DNA from: Gammaproteobacteria bacterium
GTDB lineage: Bacteria > Gemmatimonadota > Gemmatimonadetes > Longimicrobiales > Gaopeijiaceae
Length of the DNA: 64,000 nt
NCBI GenBank assembly: GCA_028820325.1
Contig: JAPPJO010000025.1
Span: 157,957-221,956, forward strand
Reading direction: 5' to 3'
Each line of letters begins with the position of its first letter. Position 1 is the stretch's first letter. Positions 25,549 to 33,892 of this stretch are shown piece by piece. The translations under genes were made by a program, and so were the position numbers. The notes under the pieces are model-generated. The model searched no databases and was not told the DNA's origin. It saw nothing but the letters and a program-made list of their open reading frames with translations.

Positions 25549-27940
25549 GCTCATCGGCAGGGATTTCGCGCCCCCGGACGTCATCGCCAAAGTCACCGGG
25601 AGAGCCCGCTACGCGGAGGATTTCCGCGCCGACGGGATGCTCTTCTGCCGGCTCATCACGAGCCCGATGCCGCACGCGCGGGTGCGCGCCATCGACGCGT
25701 CGGAGGCACTCGCGATGGAGGGCGTGGTCGCCATCCTGACCGCGGACGAGGTGCCCGGGATCGAGGCGCCCGGCAACCCCATCCTCACCAACACGCCCCA
25801 CTTCGTGGGCGAGCCGATTGCCGCGCTGGCGGCCGTCGACGAGACCACCGTCCAGGACGCCATCGCGAAGGTCAGGCTCGACCTGGAACCGCTGCCGTTC
25901 GTGGTGGACCCGCTGGAGAGCCTGCGTCCCGGCGGCCCCAACGCGCGCACGGAGGGCAACACCTCGCAGCGGGGAGAGGGAATCCGCGAGGTGAAGTGGA
26001 CCGAGGAGGACTTCGCCGCCGCCACCGACGGTGAACTGCCCATGGGCGAGGTCACCACGGAGTGGTCGTACGGAGATGTCGAAGCCGGCTTCCGCGATGC
26101 CGCGCTGGTGTTCGACGAGACCTTCGTCACCGCCGGCACGTCGCATCACTCGATGGAGCCGCGCACGGCGATGGCCTACTGGCAGAACGGCAGGTGCCAC
26201 GTCTTCGGCTCGAGCCAGAGCCAGAGCGCGACGCTGAACGGGCTGGCGCGCTACATCGGCATCCCGCCCGAGGACGTGGTGTTCGTGGGCGAATACTGCG
26301 GGGGCGGGTTCGGTTCCAAGGGAAGCGCCTACCCGATCATGTCGGTGCCGGCGCACATGTCCCGAAAGACGGGCCGGCCGGTGATGATGCGCATCAGCAG
26401 GGCCGAGGAATACGCCATCGGCTCCGCGCGGGCCGGCTTCCAGGGCCGCATCCGCATGGGCTTCCGGCCCGACGGGCGCATCAGCGCGGTCGACCTCTTC
26501 ATCGTGCAGGAAAACGGGCCCAACAGCGGCTTCGGCGACTTCAACAGCGCCGCCGGAGCCGTCACCATCGTCTACACGCCGCTGGCGATGCGCTTCCGCG
26601 GCATTCCGGTGCTCACCAACACGCCCGCGCGGGGCGCGCAGCGCGGTCCGGGCCAGAACCAGATCGCGTGCGCGGTGGAGCCTCTGCTCGACAAGGCAGC
26701 GGCCGAACTGGGCATCGATCAGCTTGCCATCCGCAGCATCAACGCGCCCGACTCGAATTCGCTCTACGGCGGAGGCCAGGTGCCGGTCACCAGCGCTCAT
26801 CTGGGCGAAGCGCTGGCCCAGGGCGCGGAGCGCTTTGGATGGGAGGAGCGGCGCGCCCGCAGCGGCCGGCGCCAGGGATCGCGCGTGACCGGGGTCGGCA
26901 TCGGCCAGGCTTATCACGGGGCCGGCAACAGCGGTCAGGACGGGCTGCTGCGCATCGCGCCGGACGGCAGGCTGCACATTCACACGGGGGTGGGCAACCT
27001 CGGGACGTATTCCTACGCGGCCACCTCGCGCGTCGCTGCGGAGATGCTCGGGTACGACTGGGAAAACGTCGAGCTGGTGCGCGGCGACACTTCCCGCAAT
27101 CTCGCATCCAGCAGCGCGCAGGTGGGCAGCAACACGACCTTCACCATGACCCGCGCCGGCTGGGCGGCGGGCGCGGACGCGGTGGAGAAGCTGAAAGCGA
27201 TCGCGGCCATGGAGCTGGGCGGCTCGCCGGACGACTACGACATCGGGGACGAAGTGACCTTCGCGCGCGCCAACCCCTCGCGCCGCATCACCCACGCAAG
27301 GGCTGCGGCGCGTGCCATCGAGCTGGGCGGGCGCTTCAGCGGCGAGGAGTTCCCCGACGACCTGAACGACATCACCAAACGTTCCGTGCAGAACCTGGCG
27401 GGCAGCGGCCTGATCGGCGTAGCCCGCGACAACCTCCCCCGCCACGACGTCGTGCCCGCGCTCGCCGCCGGCTTCATCGAGATCGAGCTGGACCTCGAGA
27501 CCGGCATGTACGAGATCATCGATTACCTGGGCGTGGCCGACTGCGGCACCGTGGTGCACCCGATGGGGCTGGCGGCCCAGGTGAGGGGCGGCGCGGTGAT
27601 GGGGTTCGGGATGGCGTGCCTCGAGCGCCACGTCTACGACACGCGCTACGGGGTGGCGGGCAACATCGGCTTCCATCAGGCCAAGCCGCCGTCATACCTG
27701 GACGTGCCCTCGCAGATGGACTGGGACGCCACCGACATCACCGACCCGCAGAACCCGGTGGGCGCGAAGGGGGTGGGCGAACCCCTCATGGGATGCTCGG
27801 GGGCGGCTCTGCTGTGCGCCATCTCGGATGCGCTCGGCGGGCACTACTTCAACCGCATCCCGGTCGTCCCGGACATGATCGTGAACGCCGTGGCCCAGCA
27901 GCCCCCGTCGCATCGGCCGCTGCAGGTCAACACGCAGTGA
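25541..27940 (+). CDS. Molybdopterin-binding large subunit of a xanthine dehydrogenase/aldehyde oxidoreductase family enzyme
   Basis: The 799-residue product has the aldehyde oxidase N-terminal hammerhead (KVTGRARYAEDFRADGMLF) and the Moco-binding domain. Landmarks are GEYCGGGFGSKG, the RGPGQNQ loop and the active-site motif GAKGVGEP with Glu747. It has no signal of its own and would be co-exported with the Tat subunit. The active site is complete, so it should hydroxylate an aldehyde or N-heterocycle. It overlaps the 2Fe-2S gene by 8 nt. The third subunit gene is 2.9 kb downstream, separated by two regulatory or accessory genes. Confidence 0.92.
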   Translation: MAELIGRDFAPPDVIAKVTGRARYAEDFRADGMLFCRLITSPMPHARVRAIDASEALAMEGVVAILTADEVPGIEAPGNPILTNTPHFVGEPIAALAAVDETTVQDAIAKVRLDLEPLPFVVDPLESLRPGGPNARTEGNTSQRGEGIREVKWTEEDFAAATDGELPMGEVTTEWSYGDVEAGFRDAALVFDETFVTAGTSHHSMEPRTAMAYWQNGRCHVFGSSQSQSATLNGLARYIGIPPEDVVFVGEYCGGGFGSKGSAYPIMSVPAHMSRKTGRPVMMRISRAEEYAIGSARAGFQGRIRMGFRPDGRISAVDLFIVQENGPNSGFGDFNSAAGAVTIVYTPLAMRFRGIPVLTNTPARGAQRGPGQNQIACAVEPLLDKAAAELGIDQLAIRSINAPDSNSLYGGGQVPVTSAHLGEALAQGAERFGWEERRARSGRRQGSRVTGVGIGQAYHGAGNSGQDGLLRIAPDGRLHIHTGVGNLGTYSYAATSRVAAEMLGYDWENVELVRGDTSRNLASSSAQVGSNTTFTMTRAGWAAGADAVEKLKAIAAMELGGSPDDYDIGDEVTFARANPSRRITHARAAARAIELGGRFSGEEFPDDLNDITKRSVQNLAGSGLIGVARDNLPRHDVVPALAAGFIEIELDLETGMYEIIDYLGVADCGTVVHPMGLAAQVRGGAVMGFGMACLERHVYDTRYGVAGNIGFHQAKPPSYLDVPSQMDWDATDITDPQNPVGAKGVGEPLMGCSGAALLCAISDALGGHYFNRIPVVPDMIVNAVAQQPPSHRPLQVNTQ

Positions 27941-28034
27941 TCGAGGGCAGGCGCCCGGGCATCGGAGAAGCCCTCGGCCGCGGACCGGGATTGGTATCGA
28001 CCACGTCCGCCAGAACAGAACCGAGGGAGCGACA

Positions 28035-28214
28035 ATGAAGTTCTTGAAGTCCTGGTGGCCGGTGTTCATCGTCGGGGCCGTCGCTTCCTCCGGCGGCCTG
28101 CTCGACCGGTTCTGGGACTGGATCCCACGCGACGTGACGTTGGCCATCGGCGGGATCGGTCTTGTCTGCATCCTGCGGGGAATCGTCACGCCCTTGTTCC
28201 CCGGCAGGGACTGA
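28035..28214 (+). CDS. Small two-helix membrane protein, 59 residues
   Basis: ATG 28035 has GAGGGAG upstream and opens a 59-residue frame. The product begins MKFLKSWWPVF and has two hydrophobic stretches, at about 7-22 and 36-52, with the charged, Trp-rich FWDWIPRD turn between them. It ends in FPGRD. It lies in the gap between the Moco subunit and the kinase genes, on the same strand. I do not recognise a family; a membrane anchor or a small modulator of the neighbouring sensor is conceivable but unsupported. Confidence 0.55.
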   Translation: MKFLKSWWPVFIVGAVASSGGLLDRFWDWIPRDVTLAIGGIGLVCILRGIVTPLFPGRD

Positions 28215-28308
28215 ACCGCCGGGCTGCGGACGGCCAACTCACCTGCTCGCGAAGGGCGAATCCCCCGGTGCGCCTGTGCCGCGTCGAAGGCCGGGTGAGG
28301 GTGAGCCG

Positions 28309-30669
28309 ATGATGGAGGATTCCGGACGGCTGCGGCGAGAGATCGAGGTGCTCCAGGAGCGGGTCTCAAGACTGAGCACCGCCGTGCTGCGCATCAACGC
28401 CAGCCTCGATCTGGACACCGTGCTGCAGGAGGTCGTCGACAGCGCCTGCGCCCTGACCGGTGCCCGCTACGGCGTGATCGCCATCGTCGACGGCGCAGGG
28501 CGTATCGAAGACTTCGTTACCTCCGGGTTTACGTCTTCCGAGAAAGACCAGATGGCGGCCTGGGCCGACGGACCTCTGCTCTTCGAGCACTTCCGGAGCC
28601 TTGCGGCGCCGCTTCGACTGGCGGACCTGCCCGCCTATGTCCGGGCGCTGGGCTTCTCGTCGGAACTGATGCGGTCGAAGACGCTTCAGTCCGTGCCGTT
28701 GCGGCACCGTGACATGCCCGTCGGCAACTTCTTTCTTGCCGGGAAGCAAGGTGGTGAAGAGTTCACGCACGACGACGAGGAAGTCGTGATGCTGTTTGCA
28801 TCCCAGGCCGCGGCGGCAATCGCCAACGCGCGCGCGCACCGCGACGTGCAGCGGGCGCGGTCCGGCCTGGAGACCTTGATCGAGACTTCGCCGGTGGGTG
28901 TGGTGGTCGTCGACGGCCGGACGGGCGAGCCCCTGTCATTCAACCTGGAAGCGCGGCGGATCGTCGAGGCTCTCAGTTCGCCCGGATTACCACCGGTGGA
29001 GTTGCTGAATACGATCACCTGCCGTCGCACCGACGGGCGGGAAGTCGCGTTGGCCGAGTTTCCGCTGGCGCAGCAGTTCAGCAGCGCAGAGAGGGTGCGC
29101 GCCGAGGAGCTGACCCTCTCGGTCCCGGACGGCCGGAGCGTCACGACGCTTATCAACGCTACGCCGATCCAGACGGAAGACGGCACCGTCGAGTCCGTTG
29201 TCGTAACGCTGCAGGATCTGGCGCCGCTGGAGGAGTTGGAGCGGATGCGCGGCGAGCTCCTGGGCATCGTAAGCCATGCGCTGCGATCCCCGCTCATCTC
29301 GATCAAGGGTTCGACGGCGACCGTGCTCGGCGCTTCGCCGCCCCCGGACCCGGCCGAGATGCTGGAGTTCTTCCGGGTCGTCGACGAGCAGGCCGACCAC
29401 ATGCGCGGCCTGATCGCCGATCTGCTCGACCATGGGCGCATAGTGACGGGCACGCTGTCGGTCTCTCCCGAGCCCTCGGACGTTGGCTCCCTGTTGGAAC
29501 AGGCACGGGACACGTTCCTGATCGGCACCCGCCGGCATGCCGTGAGCATCGACGTGCCGGAGGACCTGCCGCGGGTCATGGCGGACCGGCCGCGCATCGT
29601 CCAGGTTCTCAACAACCTCCTCGCCAACGCGGCGAGGCGTTCGCCCGACTCGTCTCCCATCCGGATCGGCGCCGCGCGTGAGGGCGTCCACGTGGCGATC
29701 TCGGTGACCGACGAGGGCCAGGGCGTACCGTCTGACCGACTGCCGCACCTGTTCCGCAAGTACGCCTCGAACGCGGACACCAACCGGAAGCGCGGGGCGG
29801 GATCCGACGATCTCGGCCTGGTGATCTGCAAGGGCCTGGTCGAGGCGCACGGCGGCCGCATCCGGGCCGAAAGCGGGGGTGCGGGACGCGGCACGCGATT
29901 CACCTTCACCGTCCCGGTCGCCGAACGGACGGGACCTGCAGCCGACATGGCGATGGACGGTCCGCGCGCCGCCGCGGAAGGGCAGGAGCGGACGCGCATT
30001 CTGGTGGTGGATGACGATCCGCAGATGCTGCGTCACGTGCGCGAAGCGCTCACCGAGGCGGACTTCGTCCCGGTGGTGACCGGCGATCCGGAAGAAGTGG
30101 CCCGTCTTGTGCGAATACACCGTCCCGGGCTGGTCCTGTTGGATCTGCTGCTGCCCGGGACCGACGGCATCGCACTCATGGAGCGCCTTGCCGAACTGAC
30201 CGACCTTCCGGTCATTCTCATCTCCGCGTATGGTCGGGACGAAACCATCGTCAGGGCGCTGGACGCGGGCGCGGCCGACTATCTCGTCAAGCCCTTCTCT
30301 CGGGCCGAGTTGACCGCGAGGGTGCGCGCCGCCCTGCGCAGGACGACGGGACCCGAGCCGTTCGTGCTCGGAGAGCTGGCCATCCGCTACAACCAGCGGC
30401 GGGTAGCTGTGGGTGGCCAGCCGGTAGAGTTGACCCCCACGGAGTACGAGTTACTCCGCGTACTCTCGATCAACGCGGGACGGGTGCTGACCTACGAATC
30501 GCTGCTGCGCCAGGCGTGGGGCTCACGGCATCGCGGTTCCACCGACCCGAAGCTCGTGCGCGCGGTAGTGAAGCGCCTCCGCCGCAAGCTGGGCGACGAC
30601 GCCACCAACCCGACGTACATTCACAACGAGCGCGCGGTCGGCTACCGCATGCCCGGACGTCGAGCCTGA
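28309..30669 (+). CDS. One-piece GAF-PAS histidine kinase fused to response regulator with winged-helix output
   Basis: The 786-residue product combines a short coiled coil, a GAF domain (about 30-185) and a PAS-like domain (about 190-300). A kinase core follows with His323 in the box SHALRSPLISIKG, the N box NNLLANAARRS and the G boxes DEGQGVP and DDLGLVICKG. Then comes a receiver with DDD at 568-570, phospho-acceptor Asp612 and Lys661, and finally an OmpR-type DNA-binding domain (about 690-786). Sensing, phosphotransfer and DNA binding are thus in one chain. No membrane segment is seen, so it is probably cytosolic. ATG 28309 has GAGGGTGA upstream. Its position inside the oxidoreductase cluster suggests it controls it. 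Confidence 0.9.
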   Translation: MMEDSGRLRREIEVLQERVSRLSTAVLRINASLDLDTVLQEVVDSACALTGARYGVIAIVDGAGRIEDFVTSGFTSSEKDQMAAWADGPLLFEHFRSLAAPLRLADLPAYVRALGFSSELMRSKTLQSVPLRHRDMPVGNFFLAGKQGGEEFTHDDEEVVMLFASQAAAAIANARAHRDVQRARSGLETLIETSPVGVVVVDGRTGEPLSFNLEARRIVEALSSPGLPPVELLNTITCRRTDGREVALAEFPLAQQFSSAERVRAEELTLSVPDGRSVTTLINATPIQTEDGTVESVVVTLQDLAPLEELERMRGELLGIVSHALRSPLISIKGSTATVLGASPPPDPAEMLEFFRVVDEQADHMRGLIADLLDHGRIVTGTLSVSPEPSDVGSLLEQARDTFLIGTRRHAVSIDVPEDLPRVMADRPRIVQVLNNLLANAARRSPDSSPIRIGAAREGVHVAISVTDEGQGVPSDRLPHLFRKYASNADTNRKRGAGSDDLGLVICKGLVEAHGGRIRAESGGAGRGTRFTFTVPVAERTGPAADMAMDGPRAAAEGQERTRILVVDDDPQMLRHVREALTEADFVPVVTGDPEEVARLVRIHRPGLVLLDLLLPGTDGIALMERLAELTDLPVILISAYGRDETIVRALDAGAADYLVKPFSRAELTARVRAALRRTTGPEPFVLGELAIRYNQRRVAVGGQPVELTPTEYELLRVLSINAGRVLTYESLLRQAWGSRHRGSTDPKLVRAVVKRLRRKLGDDATNPTYIHNERAVGYRMPGRRA

Positions 30670-30726
30670 GCTGGCGACGGGGTCCGGGTGCGCGCGCCGG
30701 ATCACCGGCCTTTTGCGCCGCTGGGC

Positions 30727-30754
30727 TTGAACCCGCAAGATTAGTCCATATGGA
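30727..30754 (+). promoter_or_regulatory. Palindrome and weak promoter-like boxes ahead of the FAD subunit gene
   Basis: TCCATATGGA (30745-30754) is a perfect 10-bp palindrome, about 73 nt upstream of the FAD subunit start. TTGAAC at 30727-30732 with TATGGA 16 nt later could be a weak promoter overlapping it. It might be a target of the kinase-regulator encoded just upstream; this is a guess from position. Confidence 0.3.
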
Positions 30755-30826
30755 CGGGATAGGGATGATGCCGCGTTGGCATCGCAGTCTCTCGCAACGA
30801 GACCATCTGAGGCCGGGGGGATCCCC

Positions 30827-31816
30827 ATGATGAAGGACATGATGCCCCACTTCGATCTGGTTCAGCCGACCGACGTCGAGTCGGCGCTGGATCTGCTGCG
30901 GGAGCACGGCCGCGACGCCTGGGCGCTGGCAGGCGGCTACGACAGCTTCGACTGGTTCAAGAACCGCGGCAAGCAGCCCTCCGTGGTGGTCGACCTGGAA
31001 GGGCTCGACGAACTGAGGGGCGTGCGCGAGAACGGCGAGGGCATCGAGATCGGCGCCATGACCAGCCTCACCGACGTGGAGAACGACCCGGTGGTGCGCG
31101 ACCGCTACGGCCTGCTCGCGGAGGCGGTGAGCGTGGTGGCCAGCCCGCAGATCCGCAACGCCGGCACGCTGGGCGGCAACCTCTGCCAGGATACGCGCTG
31201 CTGGTACTACCGCTACGGCATGCCCTGCTACCGGGCGGGAGGCAACGTCTGCTACGCGGGCGCGCCGGACGCGATGAACCGCGAGCATGCCCTCTTCGGC
31301 GCGGACCGCTGCGTGGCGGTGACCCCGTCCGACTCGGCCCCGGCGCTGGTGGCGCTGGACGCGGAGATGGTGGTGCGCAACGCCCGCGGCGAGCGGGTGA
31401 TCCCGGCCGGTGAGTTCTTCATGCCACCGGGCGTGGACATCACCCGCATGACCGTGCTCGACCCCGGCGACCTGCTCACCGCCGTGCGCATCCCGGCTCG
31501 CTGGGCGGGCGCCCGCTTCCATTTCGAGAAGGTGTCGGACCGCAAGACCTGGGACTTCCCGCTGGTGAACGTGGCCGCGGCGTTCCGGGTGGCCGACGGG
31601 CGCATCGACGACTCACGCATCGTGCTCGGCGCGGTCGAGTGCATCCCCCGCCGCCTGACCGACGTCGAGGACCTGGTTCGCGGTCGGGTGCCGAACGAGA
31701 CCACGGCCGACGAGGCGGGCGAACTGGCCACGGAGGGCGCCAGGCCCCTGGACTACAACCACTTCAAGATTCCGCTCGTGAAGAACCTGGTGGCGCGGGC
31801 GGTACGGAGCGCCTGA
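30827..31816 (+). CDS. FAD subunit of the molybdenum hydroxylase, with probable 4Fe-4S site (PaoB/YagS-like)
   Basis: The 329-residue product has the FAD-binding signatures ALAGGYDSFDWFKNR and ASPQIRNAGTLGGNL. After the second motif come five cysteines (120, 125, 134, 142 and 162), in the order seen where PaoB/YagS and 4-hydroxybenzoyl-CoA reductase beta carry an extra 4Fe-4S cluster. The segment AVTPSDSAPALVALDAE follows as usual. It completes the trimer with the Tat-exported 2Fe-2S and Moco subunits. A run of Gs (GGGGGG) precedes ATG 30827. A strong hairpin terminator lies 25 nt after the stop. Confidence 0.9.
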   Translation: MMKDMMPHFDLVQPTDVESALDLLREHGRDAWALAGGYDSFDWFKNRGKQPSVVVDLEGLDELRGVRENGEGIEIGAMTSLTDVENDPVVRDRYGLLAEAVSVVASPQIRNAGTLGGNLCQDTRCWYYRYGMPCYRAGGNVCYAGAPDAMNREHALFGADRCVAVTPSDSAPALVALDAEMVVRNARGERVIPAGEFFMPPGVDITRMTVLDPGDLLTAVRIPARWAGARFHFEKVSDRKTWDFPLVNVAAAFRVADGRIDDSRIVLGAVECIPRRLTDVEDLVRGRVPNETTADEAGELATEGARPLDYNHFKIPLVKNLVARAVRSA

Positions 31817-31840
31817 AGCCCAACGCAGACGCGCAGTCGA

Positions 31841-31882
31841 AAGCCCCGTCCCGCGTTCGCAACGGGACGGGGCTTCGTTTGT
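31841..31882 (+). terminator. Strong hairpin terminator after the molybdenum hydroxylase cluster
   Basis: AAGCCCCGTCCCG (31841-31853) and CGGGACGGGGCTT (31863-31875) make a perfect 13-bp stem with a 9-nt loop, followed by CGTTTGT. It closes the plus-strand cluster and also lies at the end of the convergent NHL gene, so it may work in both directions. Confidence 0.8.
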
Positions 31883-31935
31883 GGAATCCGGTGGGTCAGG
31901 CAGTCAGCACGGGGCCGGCTCCTGACTTCGAGGCG

Positions 31936-32973
31936 CTACGGCCGGAACCGAATCCACTTGGTGATGCGCCGCTGGCTCACCTCCGCGCCGTAGACGTTCC
32001 CTTCGTCGTCAACGGCAACGCCCTCGGGACCGCTGAACCCCATCGGGTTGGAGATGTCGTCCGGCAGGAAGAAGTGGACCCATCCCTGGTTCGCGTCGCC
32101 GATACGGATTCCCTTCTCCCAGCCGGCGTTGCGCTGGCCGGTGAACTGGTTGGGCGCCGGGCTCGACTCGGAGTCGGCCACGTAGATGTTGTCGTCGGCG
32201 TCGATGTAGATCCCGCTGGGGCGGCCGAACTGCGTCCAGATGGCGAGGAACTCGCCTTCCTGGTCGAAGAGCTGGATGCGGTTGTTGTAGCGGTCGCCCA
32301 CGAAGATGCGGCCCTGCGAGTCCATCGCCAGGGCGTGCGGATCCCGGAACTGCTTCGGCCCGTACCCGAGTTCGCCCCAGGTCTCCATGTAGGTGCCGTC
32401 GGCCGCGAAGCGGACGATCCGGCCCCGGGTGCGGTCGTGCGAGTCCGCGACGTAGATCTGACCGTTGGGTGCCACCACCACGTCCGACGGCTGGGTGAAG
32501 TGGGTGGGAGGGTCGCCGGCCTCCCCCGGCGTGCCCAGGGTCATCAGCAGCTCGCCCTCCGGGGAGAACTTGAGCACCGAGTGCCCCGTGGTGGTCGCGC
32601 CCGGCCGCCACGCATCGGTCACCCAGACGTTGCCGTCATGATCGACGTCAATGCCGTGTGGCCACGCGATCATCCCGCCGCCGAAACTGCGCAGCAGGTT
32701 CCCCTCCTTGTCGAAGAGCAGGATGGGATCCACATCCGAGCCGACGCAGGTGTTCGCGCCGCAGCGCTCCGCGACCCAGATGTTTCCGTCCAGCGCGATC
32801 TCCACCGCGCTGGTGGAGCCCCATTCCCTGCCGTCGGGGAGCTCGCCCCAGCCGTAGACCGGCCGGAAGGGGTTGGTCGTCACCGACTGGGCCTGAAGTG
32901 ACGAAACCGCGACGGCGAGAGCCGCGACGGTGAAGATTCCAGAAGCGATCGTGGCGCGCGTTCGTCCAGTCAT
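31936..32973 (-). CDS. Secreted NHL-repeat beta-propeller protein
   Basis: The 345-residue product has a signal peptide (about 1-28, ending SSLQAQS). NHL repeats follow, each with the pattern seen in GIDVDHDGNVWVTDA, DVVVAPNGQIYVADS, ALAMDSQGRIFVGDRYNNRIQ and GIYIDADDNIYVADS. Two Cys residues (RCGANTC) may form a disulfide. NHL propellers bind ligands or act as lyase-like enzymes; no catalytic set is obvious. ATG 32973 has GGAGG upstream and puts the signal peptide first; a longer in-frame extension is Pro/Arg-rich and looks non-coding. Confidence 0.88.
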   Translation of the reverse strand: MTGRTRATIASGIFTVAALAVAVSSLQAQSVTTNPFRPVYGWGELPDGREWGSTSAVEIALDGNIWVAERCGANTCVGSDVDPILLFDKEGNLLRSFGGGMIAWPHGIDVDHDGNVWVTDAWRPGATTTGHSVLKFSPEGELLMTLGTPGEAGDPPTHFTQPSDVVVAPNGQIYVADSHDRTRGRIVRFAADGTYMETWGELGYGPKQFRDPHALAMDSQGRIFVGDRYNNRIQLFDQEGEFLAIWTQFGRPSGIYIDADDNIYVADSESSPAPNQFTGQRNAGWEKGIRIGDANQGWVHFFLPDDISNPMGFSGPEGVAVDDEGNVYGAEVSQRRITKWIRFRP

Positions 32974-33158
32974 CGGTGGGGCCTCCGGGTAAGTGCGGTG
33001 GGGTGATGTGTGCGTTGGGCGATGCTTGCCATCGGCGGCAGGCGGACAACTCGGCCGCCGCGCTGCCTTCCGCACAGGCACGGTACGCACGGGAGTGTCG
33101 GGCGACAAGTAGACCTGGTCGAGCGCCGGCATCACGACAGACCGGCCACCGCGTTCCG

Positions 33159-33548
33159 CTAGCTCCGGCTCCGCCACGCCGCGGCCAGCCCTCGGTCGAA
33201 CGTCATGAGTTCACGCGGCTCTCGCCGGATGCAGCAGGCCAGGTGCACCAGGTCGCGGGCCTCCAAGCCGCGGTGGCGAGCGGACAGGTTGCGCGCAAGC
33301 TCGACGTCGGCCTTCTCGACGGGCCAGACTTCGTCCACCGTGGAACCGACCAGGTCAAAGGCCGCGTCGAGCAGCGGCCGCCTGTCCCGGCGCAGGTAGC
33401 GATGGAGGAGTTCCTGGAGCACTTCCGCCGAAGTGACGAGGGGCCTGTCCCGTTCTAGTGACCGGATGAAGAACTCCGTGGCTTCCTTCCGCAGGGGATG
33501 GTCGGCGCCCACGAAGTACATGAAGACGTTGGCGTCGACGAAGATCAT
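33159..33548 (-). CDS. PIN-domain ribonuclease toxin, third module
   Basis: The 129-residue product has PIN residues Asp5 (MIFVDANVFMYF), an acidic EVLQELLHR helix (about 42-50), Asp99 (LEARDLVHLA) and Asp118 (MTFDRGLAAAW). All catalytic positions look filled, so it is probably an active RNase. ATG 33548 overlaps the antitoxin stop by 4 nt. Downstream, 185 nt without a gene separate it from the NHL gene. Confidence 0.88.
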   Translation of the reverse strand: MIFVDANVFMYFVGADHPLRKEATEFFIRSLERDRPLVTSAEVLQELLHRYLRRDRRPLLDAAFDLVGSTVDEVWPVEKADVELARNLSARHRGLEARDLVHLACCIRREPRELMTFDRGLAAAWRSRS

Positions 33549-33817
33549 GTGATGTCGTAGTCCGGATAACGCGTCTCGACGATGATCTTCTTGATCTCCG
33601 GCCAGTCCAACTCCCGCGCGCCGGGCGGGTGACGCGCGTCGCACCTGGCCGCGAACTCCCGCAGCTCCTCAACCGTGAACTTGCGCGGGCGTGCGGTCGC
33701 CAGCTTCTCCTCGGCAGCCTCGCGCAGCCACTCCCCGAGGGACTTGCCCTCCCGTCGGGCCTGCGTCTGGTAGGCCATCTTGGCGGTCTCTTTCACGACG
33801 AAGTGGATGCGGGACAT
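33545..33817 (-). CDS. Antitoxin of the third PIN module
   Basis: The 90-residue product starts SRIHFVVKETAKMAYQTQARREGKSLGEWLREAAEEKL, an N-terminal strand and helices like those of ribbon-helix-helix antitoxins. A charged tail (ELREFAARCDARHPP) probably contacts the toxin. ATG 33817 is preferred because GGAGG lies 7 nt upstream; in-frame starts at 33832 and 33856 exist. The gene ends in an ATGA overlap with the toxin. It is preceded by promoter-like boxes that overlap the stop of the amidohydrolase gene. Confidence 0.8.
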   Translation of the reverse strand: MSRIHFVVKETAKMAYQTQARREGKSLGEWLREAAEEKLATARPRKFTVEELREFAARCDARHPPGARELDWPEIKKIIVETRYPDYDIT

Positions 33818-33862
33818 GCTGCTCGCCTCCATGGGTAATGCACCGTTGACCGACACATGGGC

Positions 33863-33892
33863 AAGTTAGTGGTGCAATTCGCCCTTCGTCAA
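33863..33892 (-). promoter_or_regulatory. Candidate promoter and inverted repeat of the third PIN module
   Basis: On the minus strand, TTGACG (33892-33887) is followed after 18 nt by TAACTT (33868-33863), about 45 nt upstream of the antitoxin ATG. TGCACC at 33876-33871 (minus) lies within the spacer and is matched by GGTGCA at 33844-33839 (minus), a wide 6-bp inverted repeat. Confidence 0.35.
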
